A stretch of DNA of 49,086 nt from JBBRVP01 sp038246785 (GTDB lineage: Bacteria > Actinomycetota > Actinomycetes > Jiangellales > Jiangellaceae), in contig JBBRVP010000021.1 of NCBI GenBank assembly GCA_038246785.1, positions 1 through 49,086 on the forward strand, written 5' to 3'. The notes under the pieces are model-generated. The model was not told the origin of the DNA. It did not search any database and saw nothing but the letters and a program-made list of their open reading frames with translations. Position numbers and translations under genes: made by a program. Shown in pieces: positions 1 to 8,348 of this stretch (positions within the stretch are counted from its first letter, which is position 1; every line of letters starts with the position of its first letter).

Positions 1-71
1 ATCGGCGCGATCAACGCCCACTGCTCATCGGTCAGATCGGAGGGATAGGGGCGCGGGGAAGTAGACGCCAC
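1..71 (-). CDS. IS5-type transposase, N-terminal fragment (runs off window)
   Basis: Reading leftwards from a GTG at 71, the frame gives an N-terminus containing YPSDLTDEQWALIAP. This is the hallmark opening of IS5-group (IS4/IS5 superfamily) transposases, the DUF4096-like N-terminal segment. Only about 23 residues lie inside the window, so the DDE catalytic domain cannot be seen. The start was chosen because it is the first GTG upstream of the motif in frame. The element abuts a truncated ISL3-type transposase, so it may be the insertion that broke that gene. Confidence 0.7.
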   Translation of the reverse strand, partial: MASTSPRPYPSDLTDEQWALIAP

Positions 72-138
72 ACCGCCACACTGGCCACCTCAGTCACAAC
101 AGTCACGGAGGCTCGCCGAGTGCTTTCCCAACACGTTC

Positions 139-654
139 TTACACAGATAACTTGACAAGCTCGCCTTCTTCGGCGCCGCGCAGCCCGTCCAACCGGTCGG
201 CCCGCCCGGCCAGCTCGGCCACCACCCGGGTCACGATCCCGTTCACCGTGCGCCAGGTGACCCGCAGCAGCTCCGCCACCACCGACCCGGCGGCGTACGC
301 GGCCAGCCACGCACAGGTGTCCTCCAAGCCGCTGGTGCACCGCGCCCCCGGCCGGGCCCACGGCACCGCCGCGACCACCACCCCGTGCTCCGGGCAGGCC
401 ACCCGCGGCGCGTCGGCCTCCAGGAACGCCTTCACCGTGCCCACCTCCAGCGTCCGCCAGCAGCGCCGCCCGTCCCCGCCGTCGTAGCCGCGGCAACGCC
501 GGCCACAGCGCGAGCAGCGGCGCTGCCGGGAACGGGTCGGCCGAACCCGGGCCACCAGCACCTCCTCCTCAGCGCCGTTGCCCTCGAGCTCGACCGCCTC
601 GATCACCGTCTGCTCGACCCCCAGCAGCCGCCGCCATACCCTGGTCGCGCGCAC
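139..654 (-). pseudogene. ISL3-type transposase, truncated after the zinc-binding N-terminal region
   Basis: The 171-residue product starts at a GTG (654). It begins RVWRRLLGVEQTVIEAVEL, followed by a cysteine-rich zinc-binding segment (CSRCGRRC, then CPEHG). A helical region GLEDTCAWLAAYAAGSVVAELLRVTWRTV follows, as in ISL3-family transposases. Family members are usually about 400 residues or more with a DDE catalytic domain. Here the protein ends in an unrelated tail (GELVKLSV) and lacks that domain, so it should be inactive. The break coincides with the neighbouring IS5-type element. Confidence 0.75.
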
Positions 655-1029
655 GCCGTACTCCGCTCTGCGGTTGCTGAACCTCGACAGTCCAGAAACC
701 TAGACCGAGCACGGCGTGTCGCGCTCACAGTCCCATCAACCCGCCCACGGGAACGGCACAAGAGCCGATTCGAACTTGGGCCGCTGAGACGGTCCTACTC
801 TCTGGGCTGTGTGCCTGCGTCCGGAGCAACCCGAGAACCATGTCGCCGGCAGGGAGCTGCACCTTGCGGCCTTCGGAGCATGGAAAGGTCGTAGCCGACC
901 TCGTCGACGAGCTCCGAGGGCTCATCACCTCCACCGACGGACAGGCTCTCGTCGTCCAGGAGCGGGCCGGTCGGGCACGTGCTTTCACCCGCAACCTGCT
1001 TGACGCACCTCGACGGTTCGTCGACGGAG
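655..1029. other. Intergenic stretch without a recognisable gene
   Basis: This lies between the ISL3 remnant and the acetyltransferase relic. Short open frames exist on both strands, but none shows a recognisable family, a plausible ribosome site or a sensible composition. It may contain the end of the ISL3 element and decayed flanking DNA. Confidence 0.5.
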
Positions 1030-1328
1030 GCTCCGCCCCGTCGCGGTCAGACCCGATCGGCAAAGACAAGGCATCGGCTCGTCCCTGATCTGCAATGGGC
1101 TCGCGACGATGGCCGAGCGCGGTGTGCCCGTCGTGTTCCTTGAAGGCGACCCCGCCTACTACACACGGCTGGACTTCGGACCGGGCGCCGGGTTCGGCTT
1201 CCGGAAGCCGTCGCTGCGCGTCCCGGACTCCGCCTTCCAGGCCGTCACCCTCCCGGCGTACGAGCCGTGGACGAGCGGCACTGGTCTACTCCGAGGCCTT
1301 CTCGCGCCATGACGCAGTTGGACTTCGC
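1030..1328 (+). pseudogene. GNAT-family N-acetyltransferase relic (C-terminal half, frameshifted)
   Basis: One frame reads PVAVRPDRQRQGIGSSL and then ERGVPVVFLEGDPAYYTRLDF. The first is the acetyl-CoA pyrophosphate-loop motif A (Q/R-x-x-G-x-G), and the second is the beta5 region of YhbS-like GNAT proteins. It continues to RVPDSAFQAVTLPAYEPWTSG around 1283, where the reading frame shifts. The remaining conserved tail (LVYSEAFSRHDAVGLR, ending near 1328) is in another frame. No N-terminal half or start codon is visible. The gene therefore seems both truncated and frameshifted. A sequencing error could explain the single frameshift but not the missing N-terminus. Confidence 0.7.
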
Positions 1329-1530
1329 GATAGCAGGAGGCCTATTCATACAGTAAGACGCGGGAGTGGCCTATGGATCATGCGTTACGGGACTCATCGG
1401 TGCTGCCCTGTCGCAGGACAGCGGTGTGGGAAGGCCGCGCCATCCCCGGAGCGGCCCTGATGTGCCCGGGGAACTCTCCGCGCTGCCCAGGCGTCATGAC
1501 CGGTCCAGCCACGTCGTCGCAGGGAGCCCC

Positions 1531-1920
1531 ATGAAGATCCTCGAATCCGCGGTCAGCCTCACCGTCGCCGACCCGGATGCCTCGGCACGCTTCCTCATTG
1601 AGCACTTCGGGTTCACCCAGGCGATGGCCGCCGACGGCTTCGCCTCGCTGACCCGTCCCGACGCCGGGATGAACGTCGTGTTCCTCCGGGTGGGCATGCC
1701 GACCCTGCCGGACGACCAGCGCAATGTCGCCGCCCAAGGGCAGCTCCTCGCCTTCGTCGTCGAGGATCTCGAAGGCGAGTTGGCCCGACTGCAGGCCGAA
1801 GGCGTGACGATCACGATGCCGCTCACGACGGAGGAGTGGGGAGAGCGCGCCTTCCAGGTGCGCGACCCCAACGGGGTGATCGTCCAGCTCGTCGACTGGA
1901 ACGCTCCGCCGGCCGGCTGA
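1531..1920 (+). CDS. VOC (glyoxalase/bleomycin-resistance fold) family protein
   Basis: This is a 129-residue protein starting at an ATG with an upstream AGGGAG. It has the two beta-alpha-beta-beta-beta modules of the vicinal oxygen chelate fold: VSLTVADPDASARFLIEHFGF near the N-terminus and FQVRDPNGVIVQLVDW at the C-terminus. The DPNG-x-x-x-x-L ending is typical of small stand-alone VOC proteins. Such proteins bind a divalent metal and act as lyases, dioxygenases or ligand-binding resistance proteins. The substrate cannot be deduced. It is the only intact gene between the insertion-sequence debris and the LacI locus. Confidence 0.85.
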   Translation: MKILESAVSLTVADPDASARFLIEHFGFTQAMAADGFASLTRPDAGMNVVFLRVGMPTLPDDQRNVAAQGQLLAFVVEDLEGELARLQAEGVTITMPLTTEEWGERAFQVRDPNGVIVQLVDWNAPPAG

Positions 1921-1949
1921 CCCATCGCCCTTTCGGCGGGGCTGGTCGC

Positions 1950-2436
1950 GTCGGCGGACCGAGTCCACCACGTGGAACGCGGGGTACGCGGCCGCGACCG
2001 CCTCGAACTCCGACAGCGAGCCCGCCGGTCGACGGGGATGTGCGGACGCCCGCCGGGCACCTGCTGCAGGTACCGCCGGATGACCGGCGCCCGCTCGGAG
2101 ACCGGCAGCTCGACGAGGCGGACTGGGCGGCCCCGGCGGCGGCACAGCACGGCCACGCCGGAGGCGGCGCGCACGTCGCGTACCCAGGCGCAGTCCTCGC
2201 CGAGCATCGAGACGAGGTACCACTCGCCGTCGAGAATCGGCCATCCCCAACGGGAAGCGGCGCAGCACGCCCGATCGCCGGCCGACCACCTCGAGGGTCA
2301 CCCACCGCCGCGGCAGCAGTCCGAGGGCGAACGCCGCGCCCACCAGCGCGCGAAGCGCCGTGCCCGCCGGTCGCCGCACCCGCCGGCGTACATCGCCCGC
2401 AGCGAGTCCGTGGAGTAGCCCAGCCGCACGGGACAT
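1950..2436 (-). pseudogene. DUF385 / F420-dependent nitroreductase-family protein, two frameshifts
   Basis: From an ATG at 2436 the frame gives GLLPRRWVTLEVVGRRSG and FPLGMAD, the N-terminal signature of Ddn-like deazaflavin-dependent proteins. Near 2240-2248 the homology jumps frame to DGEWYLVSMLGEDCAWVRDVRAASG and continues to PGGRPHIPVDR. Near 2025 it jumps back to SLSEFEAVAAAYPAFHVV. The two shifts compensate each other, so a sequencing error is possible at each site, but the published frame cannot make the protein. An intact relative lies at 10281-10784. The end is not clean: the frame runs on opposite the VOC gene. Confidence 0.65.
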
Positions 2437-2580
2437 CGTGGCACCGCGCCAGCCGGGCGTGATTGGGCGGGGCTGGTCACGGCGCCGACCGCCGACGTGC
2501 CGGCCGGCGGACCAACCTGCCCGGCCCTGCCTCTTGACGGGACTGCCAGCCGGCGCGTACAAAGTGCCCCAACCCGACGT

Positions 2581-2592
2581 GTAAGCGCTTTC
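2581..2592. promoter_or_regulatory. LacI-family operator candidate
   Basis: GTAAGCGCTTTC is a near-perfect palindrome around the central CG and contains AAGCGCTT, the classic core bound by LacI/GalR regulators. It lies just upstream of the LacI-family gene that begins the sugar-transport cluster. It is the natural candidate for autoregulation and control of the operon. Confidence 0.6.
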
Positions 2593-2690
2593 TGACACCA
2601 TCCCCGGACAGGTCGGAGGCCAGCCGCAGGGCCGTAGCCGAACGCTCGGGTGAGCGGCCGACCATCTACTCCGTCGCGGACTCCGCCGGG

Positions 2691-3659
2691 GTGTCCATCG
2701 CCACGGTGTCGCGCGTGCTGCACGGCTCCCCGGCGGTGTCCGACACGGCGCGGGACAAGGTGCTCAGCGCCGTCGACCGGCTTGACTACGTGCCCTCCGG
2801 GGCCGCCCGCAGCCTTGCGGTGCGCCAGTTCGAGGCACACGGGCTGGTGTTGCCAGAGTTGCGTGGGCCCTACTACTCCGAGCTCCTGCTCGGCTTCGAA
2901 GCCCGCGCGGCGGAGCTCGAGCAGAGCGTCGTCGTCGTCCTCGCCGACGGCAATCGCGACCTCGACCATGCGCTGCGCCGGCTGGCAACCCGGGTCGACG
3001 GCATCGCCATGCTCGGGTCGATCGCGGCGCAGGAATGTGCCGCACGGACGATGCGGGGTCCCAAGCCGGTGGTCGTCGTCGGCGGCGACCCCGCCCTGGG
3101 CGTCGAGACGATCTGCGCCGAGAACGTCTCGAGCGCGCAGGCGCTGACCGAGCACCTGTTCGCCCACGGCCGCACCGACCTGCTCTTCGTGGGCGACCCA
3201 GACGGGGCACCCGACGTCCGGCTCCGCCTCGAGGGATTCCGCGCGGCCCATCGGGCGCGCGGGCGGCCGGCCGCCGATCCAGTCCGCATACAGTTCCGCG
3301 AGTCCGACGGCGTCGCGTTCGTCGATCGGCTCCTCGCGCGTCGCCACACTGCCGACGGGCTCGTCTGCGCCAACGACGAGCTCGCGGTGTCGGTCATGGC
3401 CCGGCTGGCCGAGCGCGGCGTCGACGTCCCCGGCGATCTCGCCGTCGTGGGGTGGGACGACGTCATGACGGCCCGGTACGTGAGTCCGGGCCTGACCACG
3501 GTCCGCCAGCCCGTCCACCGGCTCGGTGCCCTCGCCGCCGAAGCGCTGCACGCGCAGGTCACCGGCGCCCGGCAACGCACGCGATGTCGCGTCCTTCCCA
3601 CCGACATCGTCATCCGCGGCTCGTGCGGATGCACGGCCCCACCACTCCCCAGGAAGTGA
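2691..3659 (+). CDS. LacI-family transcriptional regulator
   Basis: The protein has an N-terminal helix-turn-helix (GVSIATVSRVLHGSPAVSD), the hinge helix region (YVPSGAARSLAVRQ) and a periplasmic-binding-protein-like effector domain ending in VVGWDDVMTARYVSPGLTTVRQP, typical of sugar-responsive repressors. The frame stays open upstream, and the conserved first helix (PTIYSVADSA) is encoded from about 2658. No in-frame ATG, GTG or TTG exists between the stop at 2535 and 2691. The GTG at 2691 is therefore only a formal start that would remove helix 1. A rare start (CTG at 2592) or a one-base error linking to the GTG at 2650 is more likely. The gene is followed after 7 nt by the binding-protein gene. 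Confidence 0.85.
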   Translation: MSIATVSRVLHGSPAVSDTARDKVLSAVDRLDYVPSGAARSLAVRQFEAHGLVLPELRGPYYSELLLGFEARAAELEQSVVVVLADGNRDLDHALRRLATRVDGIAMLGSIAAQECAARTMRGPKPVVVVGGDPALGVETICAENVSSAQALTEHLFAHGRTDLLFVGDPDGAPDVRLRLEGFRAAHRARGRPAADPVRIQFRESDGVAFVDRLLARRHTADGLVCANDELAVSVMARLAERGVDVPGDLAVVGWDDVMTARYVSPGLTTVRQPVHRLGALAAEALHAQVTGARQRTRCRVLPTDIVIRGSCGCTAPPLPRK

Positions 3660-3666
3660 GGAACCG

Positions 3667-4947
3667 ATGAGACGTAGCTCGGCCATCTCGGTCGCCGCCC
3701 TGGCAGCCCTCGCGCTGACCTTCTCCGCCTGCGGACGAAGCGACAGCGGCGCCGGCACCGCAAGCGAGACCGGCAAGGCGATCAGCTCCGGCGCGGCCAA
3801 GGGCACCATCACGGTGTGGGCCATGGGGGCCGAGGGCCAGAACCTGCCCACCCTGGCCAAGGAGTTCGAGGCCGCCAACCCCGGCGTCAAGGTCGAGGTC
3901 ACCGCGATCCCGTGGGACGCCGCCCACGACAAGTTCACGACCGCGATCACCGCCGCCAAGACGCCCGACGCGGCGATGGTCGGCACGACGTGGATGGGCG
4001 AGTTCGCCGGCCTGGACGCCATCGACGCGACTCCGCCCTCCATCGACTCGTCGGTCTTCTTCGAAGGCGCCCAGAAGACGACCGAGGTCAACGGGACCTC
4101 GTTCGGCATCCCGTGGTACGTCGAGACCCGGCTCGTCTTCTACCGGACGGACCTGGCCAAGAAGGCAGGCTTCGACGCACCGCCGAACGACTGGGACGGG
4201 CTCAAGGCGATGGCCAAGGCCATGCAGACCAAGGCCGGTGCGAAGTGGGGGATCGGGCTGCAGGCCGGCGGCACCGGATCGTGGCAGTCGGTGCTGCCGT
4301 TCGCCTGGTCAGCGGGTGCCGACCTCACCAAGGACGACGGCAAGCAGTACAACTTCGACAGCCCCCAGGTGCTGGAGGCGCTGAAGTACTACCAGTCCTA
4401 CTTCACCGACGGCATCTCCGACAAGGCCGCCCCACCGACTCCGACGACCGAGCCGGACTTCGTGAGCGGCAAGGTCCCGATGTTCATCTCCGGGCCTTGG
4501 ATGATGGCCTCGGTCGAGAAGGTCGGCGGCCCGGGCTTCAAGAACAAGTACAACGTCGCGCAGATCCCGGCCAAGGAGATCTCCTCGTCGTTCGTCGGCG
4601 GCTCGGACTTCGTCGTGTTCAAGAACTCGCCGAACCGTGACACCGCCTGGAAGTTCGTCCAGTGGCTTGCCGAGCCGAAGGTCCAGGTCAAGTGGTACCA
4701 GCTGTCCACCGACCTGCCGTCGGTCAAGAGCGCCTGGGACGACCCGGCCCTCAGTGCCGACCCGAAGCTCGCCACGTTCGGCAAGCAGCTCGAGACCGCC
4801 CAGGCACCGCCGTCGTTCCCCACCTGGGAGCAGGTCATCACCTCCTTCGACACCGAGGTCGAGAAGGTGACGAAGACCGGGGCCGACCCCGCCGCAGCCC
4901 TCAAGACCGTGCAGCAGCAGGCCGAGTCCATCGGGACCGGGCAGTGA
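3667..4947 (+). CDS. Sugar ABC transporter substrate-binding lipoprotein
   Basis: This 426-residue protein has a lipoprotein signal peptide. Basic residues (MRRSS) are followed by a hydrophobic stretch and a lipobox-like FSAC, with Cys22 as the lipidation site. The mature part is a family 1 (MalE/UgpB-like) extracellular solute-binding protein, with ITVWAMGAEGQNLPTLAKEFEAANPGVKVEV at its start and a VPMFISGPWM segment. It should deliver an oligosaccharide to the two permeases encoded next. The start is preceded by AGGAAGTGAGGAA, which overlaps the lacI stop. The ATPase is not encoded here; a shared MsiK-type ATPase elsewhere is the usual solution in actinobacteria. Confidence 0.93.
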   Translation: MRRSSAISVAALAALALTFSACGRSDSGAGTASETGKAISSGAAKGTITVWAMGAEGQNLPTLAKEFEAANPGVKVEVTAIPWDAAHDKFTTAITAAKTPDAAMVGTTWMGEFAGLDAIDATPPSIDSSVFFEGAQKTTEVNGTSFGIPWYVETRLVFYRTDLAKKAGFDAPPNDWDGLKAMAKAMQTKAGAKWGIGLQAGGTGSWQSVLPFAWSAGADLTKDDGKQYNFDSPQVLEALKYYQSYFTDGISDKAAPPTPTTEPDFVSGKVPMFISGPWMMASVEKVGGPGFKNKYNVAQIPAKEISSSFVGGSDFVVFKNSPNRDTAWKFVQWLAEPKVQVKWYQLSTDLPSVKSAWDDPALSADPKLATFGKQLETAQAPPSFPTWEQVITSFDTEVEKVTKTGADPAAALKTVQQQAESIGTGQ

Positions 4948-5885
4948 CCACGACCGACACGACCACGACCGGCACGGCCCTGGCCCCACCCTCCCGCCGG
5001 CGGCCCAGATCGGGCCGCCGGGAGGGGCGGGCGGCCTGGACGCTCGCGCTCCCGTTCTGCGTGCTCTTCCTCGTCTTCACCGCCTGGCCGGTCGTGCACT
5101 CGCTGTTCATGAGCTTCACCGACACCAAGGCTCGCGACCTCAGGACGCCGTTTTCCGTCGACTTCGTCGGGCTGGGCAACTACACAAAGGCCTTCTCCGA
5201 CCCGGTGGCCCGCAAGGCTGCCCTCAACACGGCGTACTTCGTCGTCGTGGGCGTGCCGCTCACGCTGCTCGTCGCACTCGCCCTGGCCGTCGCGCTGGAC
5301 CGAGGCATCACGAAGCTGCGCGGGATGTTCCGGCTGGGGTTCTACAGCCCGGTCATCACCTCGATCGTCGCGGTCGCCGTGGTCTGGCGGTTCCTGCTGC
5401 AGCGCGAATCGGGCCTGTTCAACACCGTGCTCGGCTGGTTCGGCATCAGCGGGCCCAACTGGCTCGGCGACCCCACATGGGCTATGCCGGCGCTGATCAT
5501 CATGGCCACCTGGCGCAACGTCGGCACCGGGATGATCATCTTCCTGGCCGGCTTGCAGGCCGTGCCGTGGGCGCTGCACGAGGCCGCCGCGATCGACGGG
5601 GCCAGCGCCTGGCAGCGCTTCCGCCACATCACGCTGCCCATGCTGCGGCCCACCCTGCTGTTCGTCTCGGTGACGACCGCGATCGGCTACCTCCAGTTCT
5701 TCGAAGAGCCCTTCGTCATGACCAGCGGCGGGCCGCTCAACAGCACGATCTCGGTCTCCATGTACACCTACAACCAGTTCGGCTTCGGCAACTACGGCTA
5801 CGCCGCCTCGATCAGCTACCTGATCTTCGTCGTCATCGCCATCGTCACCGCCGTCCAGTTCCGCCTGCTGCGAGAGAACACGTGA
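4944..5885 (+). CDS. Sugar ABC transporter permease (MalF type)
   Basis: This is a 313-residue inner-membrane protein whose GTG start overlaps the stop of the binding-protein gene (GTGA), implying coupled translation. After a short basic N-terminus come about six membrane helices. The EAA loop EAAAIDGASAWQRFRHITLPML contacts the ATPase. Features such as FYSPVITSIVAVAVVWRFL and PFVMTSGGPLNSTISVSMYTY are typical of MalF/UgpA-like carbohydrate permeases. It pairs with the following gene to form the translocation channel. Confidence 0.93.
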   Translation: MTTTDTTTTGTALAPPSRRRPRSGRREGRAAWTLALPFCVLFLVFTAWPVVHSLFMSFTDTKARDLRTPFSVDFVGLGNYTKAFSDPVARKAALNTAYFVVVGVPLTLLVALALAVALDRGITKLRGMFRLGFYSPVITSIVAVAVVWRFLLQRESGLFNTVLGWFGISGPNWLGDPTWAMPALIIMATWRNVGTGMIIFLAGLQAVPWALHEAAAIDGASAWQRFRHITLPMLRPTLLFVSVTTAIGYLQFFEEPFVMTSGGPLNSTISVSMYTYNQFGFGNYGYAASISYLIFVVIAIVTAVQFRLLRENT

Positions 5886-5892
5886 GGCCGTC

Positions 5893-6729
5893 GTGGCGAC
5901 CATGACCGGCAAGCGCAGCGGCAACAAGTGGTGGCTCTACGTCATCCTCGTGATCGCCTTGATCGCCTTCGTCACACCGTTCGTCTGGATGATCCTGGGC
6001 GGCTTCAAGACCGAGGGTGAGCTGCGCCAGTCGCCTCCCACCTGGTGGCCGCAGACGGCCACCCTCGACAACTACACGCAGTTGTTCTCCCGGCTGTCAT
6101 TCGGCACCTACTTCCGCAACTCCATCTTCGTCGCGGTCGTGGTGACCGCCGGCAACCTGCTCTTCTGTTCGATGCTCGGGTACGCGTTGGCGATGCTGGA
6201 GTTCCGCGGCCGGCGGGCCGTGTTCATCACCGTCATGGCCACCCTCATGATCCCGGGCGTCGTGACGTTCGTACCGCTGTTCGTCCTCGTGGCCAACATC
6301 GGCCTCGTCGACAGCCTGCCCGGACTCTTCCTGCCCTTCCTCGTCGCCCCGTTCGGCGTGTTCCTCATGCGGCAGTACATGCTCGGCCTGCCGAAGGACC
6401 TGCTCGACGCCGGCCGGGTAGATGGCGCGGGGGAGTTGTGGATCTTCATCCGGATCATCCTCCCGCTGTGCGGCCCAGCCTTGGCGACGCTCGGGATCCT
6501 CACCTTCCTCGGCAGCTGGAACAACTTCCTGTGGCCGCTGGTCGTCGCCCAGACGGAGACGAACTACACCCTCCCGGTGGCGCTCGCGCTGTACTCCACC
6601 GGCCAGAACAGCACGCAGTACGGCCTGCTGCTCGCCGGCGCGACCGTCGTCGTGGTCCCGATCCTCGTGGTGTTCATGCTCTTCCAGCGTCGCTTCATCG
6701 AAGGGATCGCCACTACCGGCATCAAGTGA
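5893..6729 (+). CDS. Sugar ABC transporter permease (MalG type)
   Basis: This is a 278-residue membrane protein of the MalG/UgpE type. It opens with a transmembrane helix ending in TPFVWMILGGFKTEGEL and has the family segments PPTWWPQTATLDNYTQLF and DAGRVDGAGELWIFIRIILPL (the EAA loop). It ends with FIEGIATTGIK, where many MalG proteins have a QRYFVxGLxxGAVKG-like tail. It starts at a GTG 7 nt after the first permease; an ATG three codons later is an alternative. It completes the importer of the LacI-controlled cluster. Confidence 0.93.
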   Translation: MATMTGKRSGNKWWLYVILVIALIAFVTPFVWMILGGFKTEGELRQSPPTWWPQTATLDNYTQLFSRLSFGTYFRNSIFVAVVVTAGNLLFCSMLGYALAMLEFRGRRAVFITVMATLMIPGVVTFVPLFVLVANIGLVDSLPGLFLPFLVAPFGVFLMRQYMLGLPKDLLDAGRVDGAGELWIFIRIILPLCGPALATLGILTFLGSWNNFLWPLVVAQTETNYTLPVALALYSTGQNSTQYGLLLAGATVVVVPILVVFMLFQRRFIEGIATTGIK

Positions 6730-6756
6730 GCCGGTCCCGTCCGAACGGAGTCCATC

Positions 6757-8343
6757 GTGTCCGAACTGTCTGCCCCGGTCTCCCGGCGTCAGGTGCTCGC
6801 CGCGGGCGCCGCCTCGCTCGCCACCGTCACCCTTGCCCCCAACGGCCTCGCCTCCGCGGCCTCGCTCGCGTCCTCGACGCGACAGCATCACGGCTGGCCT
6901 CCCGGTCGCGCCCGCGTGCACCGCTGGGCCGCCGACACCTGGCGCAGCCTGGTCGCGATGACCGATCCGCGGACAGGGCTTCCGGCGGACAACATCCCCG
7001 GGTCGCTCGCCGCCACCGACCGGTCGGGCTACACCTCGCCGACCAACATCGGCGGCTACCTGTGGAGCGCCGTCGTCGCGCGCGAGCTCGGCATCATCAC
7101 GCCCAGCGAGTGCACCCGCCGGGTCCGCCGCACCCTGCGCACGCTGCTGCGGATGGACGTCCACGCGCCGAGCGGCATGTACGTCAACTGGTACGACCCG
7201 GCCACCGGAGAAGTCATCCGGGTCTGGCCCGACGACGGCGGCACCGTGATCCCGTTCTACTCCAGCGTCGACAACGGCTGGCTCGGCGCCGCGTTGCAGG
7301 TGGTGCGCCACGCCGTCCCAGGCGCCCAGCCGCTCGCCGAGCGACTCTGGCGACGGATGCGGTGGGACATGTTCTACGACCCCGACGCATCGCGCCCGGG
7401 TGGCCTCGTCCACGGCGGCTTCTACGCGGAGGACCCGCACCGCAGCGACGTATTCCTCGGCAACCACATCGGCATCGGCCCGGACGTCTGGTACACCAAC
7501 CACCACTACGACACGACCGTCTCCGAGACCCGCATCACGACCTACCTCGGCCTCATCCGCCGGCAGATCCCCCCGACCAACTACTACGCGCTGTGGCGCA
7601 CGTTCCCGGAGACCTGCGACTGGGACTGGCAGGAGATGCAGCCGGTTGGCAGGCATCGCACGTACTTCGGCCTCGACGTGTACGAGGGCGCCTACACCTA
7701 CCGCGGCATGCACATCGTCCCCGGCTGGGGCGGCAGCATGTTCGAGGAGCTCATGCCCGACGTCTTCGTTCCGGAGGCGCGCTGGGCACCGCGCAGCTGG
7801 GGGATCAACCATCCGCTGCACGTCCGAGCCCAGCGCGAGCACGGCCTCCTGGAGGCCGACTACGGCTACTGGGGGTTCTCACCGGCCAGCGATCCGTTCG
7901 CCAACTACCGTGAGTACGGCGTCGACGCGCTCGGGCTCAACCCCGACGGCTACTTCTCCGACGAGGAGAAGACCAACTACGACGTCGGCTTCGGGACCTG
8001 CCGGCCGGCCACCAACCCGCACCCCACCTTCGGCGACGGCGTCGTCACGCCGCACGCGTCGTTCCTCGCGATGCTGCACGAGCCCCGCGCGGCGTACGAC
8101 AACCTCGTGCGCATCCAGCGCGAGCTGGGGGCGTACGGCGACGGCGGGTTCTTCGACGCGGTGGCCGTACGCAGCGGCACCATCGCCCGTCGCTACCTCG
8201 CGCTCGACCAGGCCATGGTCATGGGCGCGATCGGCAACGTGCTGGCCCACGACGTCGTCCGCCGGGCGTTCAGCACGTGGGCAGTCGCGCGGGCGCTGCG
8301 CCCGGTCATCGGCATCGAGCGGTTCGGCGCCGGACGCGTCTAG
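6757..8343 (+). CDS. Tat-exported glycoside hydrolase-like protein (PF10091, GH144-like)
   Basis: The protein has 528 residues, with a GTG start and ACGGAG 7 nt upstream. The N-terminus SRRQVLAAGAASLATV is a twin-arginine signal, so export is expected. Residues about 50-130 resemble DUF3131 (GLPADNI, then SGYTSPTNIGGYLWSAV). The rest resembles the glucoamylase-like PF10091 domain (PGWGGSMFEELMPDVFVPE, then YGYWGFSPASDP), the fold used by GH144 endo-beta-1,2-glucanases. By context it would cut an extracellular glucan into oligosaccharides for the adjacent importer. The beta-1,2 specificity is an inference from the family; catalytic acids were not assigned. Confidence 0.8.
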   Translation: MSELSAPVSRRQVLAAGAASLATVTLAPNGLASAASLASSTRQHHGWPPGRARVHRWAADTWRSLVAMTDPRTGLPADNIPGSLAATDRSGYTSPTNIGGYLWSAVVARELGIITPSECTRRVRRTLRTLLRMDVHAPSGMYVNWYDPATGEVIRVWPDDGGTVIPFYSSVDNGWLGAALQVVRHAVPGAQPLAERLWRRMRWDMFYDPDASRPGGLVHGGFYAEDPHRSDVFLGNHIGIGPDVWYTNHHYDTTVSETRITTYLGLIRRQIPPTNYYALWRTFPETCDWDWQEMQPVGRHRTYFGLDVYEGAYTYRGMHIVPGWGGSMFEELMPDVFVPEARWAPRSWGINHPLHVRAQREHGLLEADYGYWGFSPASDPFANYREYGVDALGLNPDGYFSDEEKTNYDVGFGTCRPATNPHPTFGDGVVTPHASFLAMLHEPRAAYDNLVRIQRELGAYGDGGFFDAVAVRSGTIARRYLALDQAMVMGAIGNVLAHDVVRRAFSTWAVARALRPVIGIERFGAGRV

Positions 8344-8348
8344 CGTCC

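Larger units (their letters stand above)
1..654 (-). mobile_element. Adjacent/nested insertion sequence remnants (IS5-type against ISL3-type)
   Basis: Two unrelated transposases lie in the same orientation. The IS5-type start is at 71, and the ISL3-type open frame runs from 654 to 139. The ISL3 homology stops abruptly after the DRLDGLR segment (around 165), where a DDE domain should begin. Unrelated sequence then leads into the IS5 start. The simplest reading is an IS5-type element inserted into an ISL3-type element. I could not identify terminal inverted repeats or a target duplication, because the left element is cut by the window edge. Confidence 0.55.

Noticed and set aside
1378..2601. 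407-residue minus-strand frame over the VOC gene and the DUF385 relic
   Set aside because: It combines pieces of the DUF385 relic with the antisense of the VOC gene. It is not a single gene.
2298..4109. 603-residue open frame on the minus strand
   Set aside because: It is antisense to lacI and the binding-protein gene. No family motif is present.
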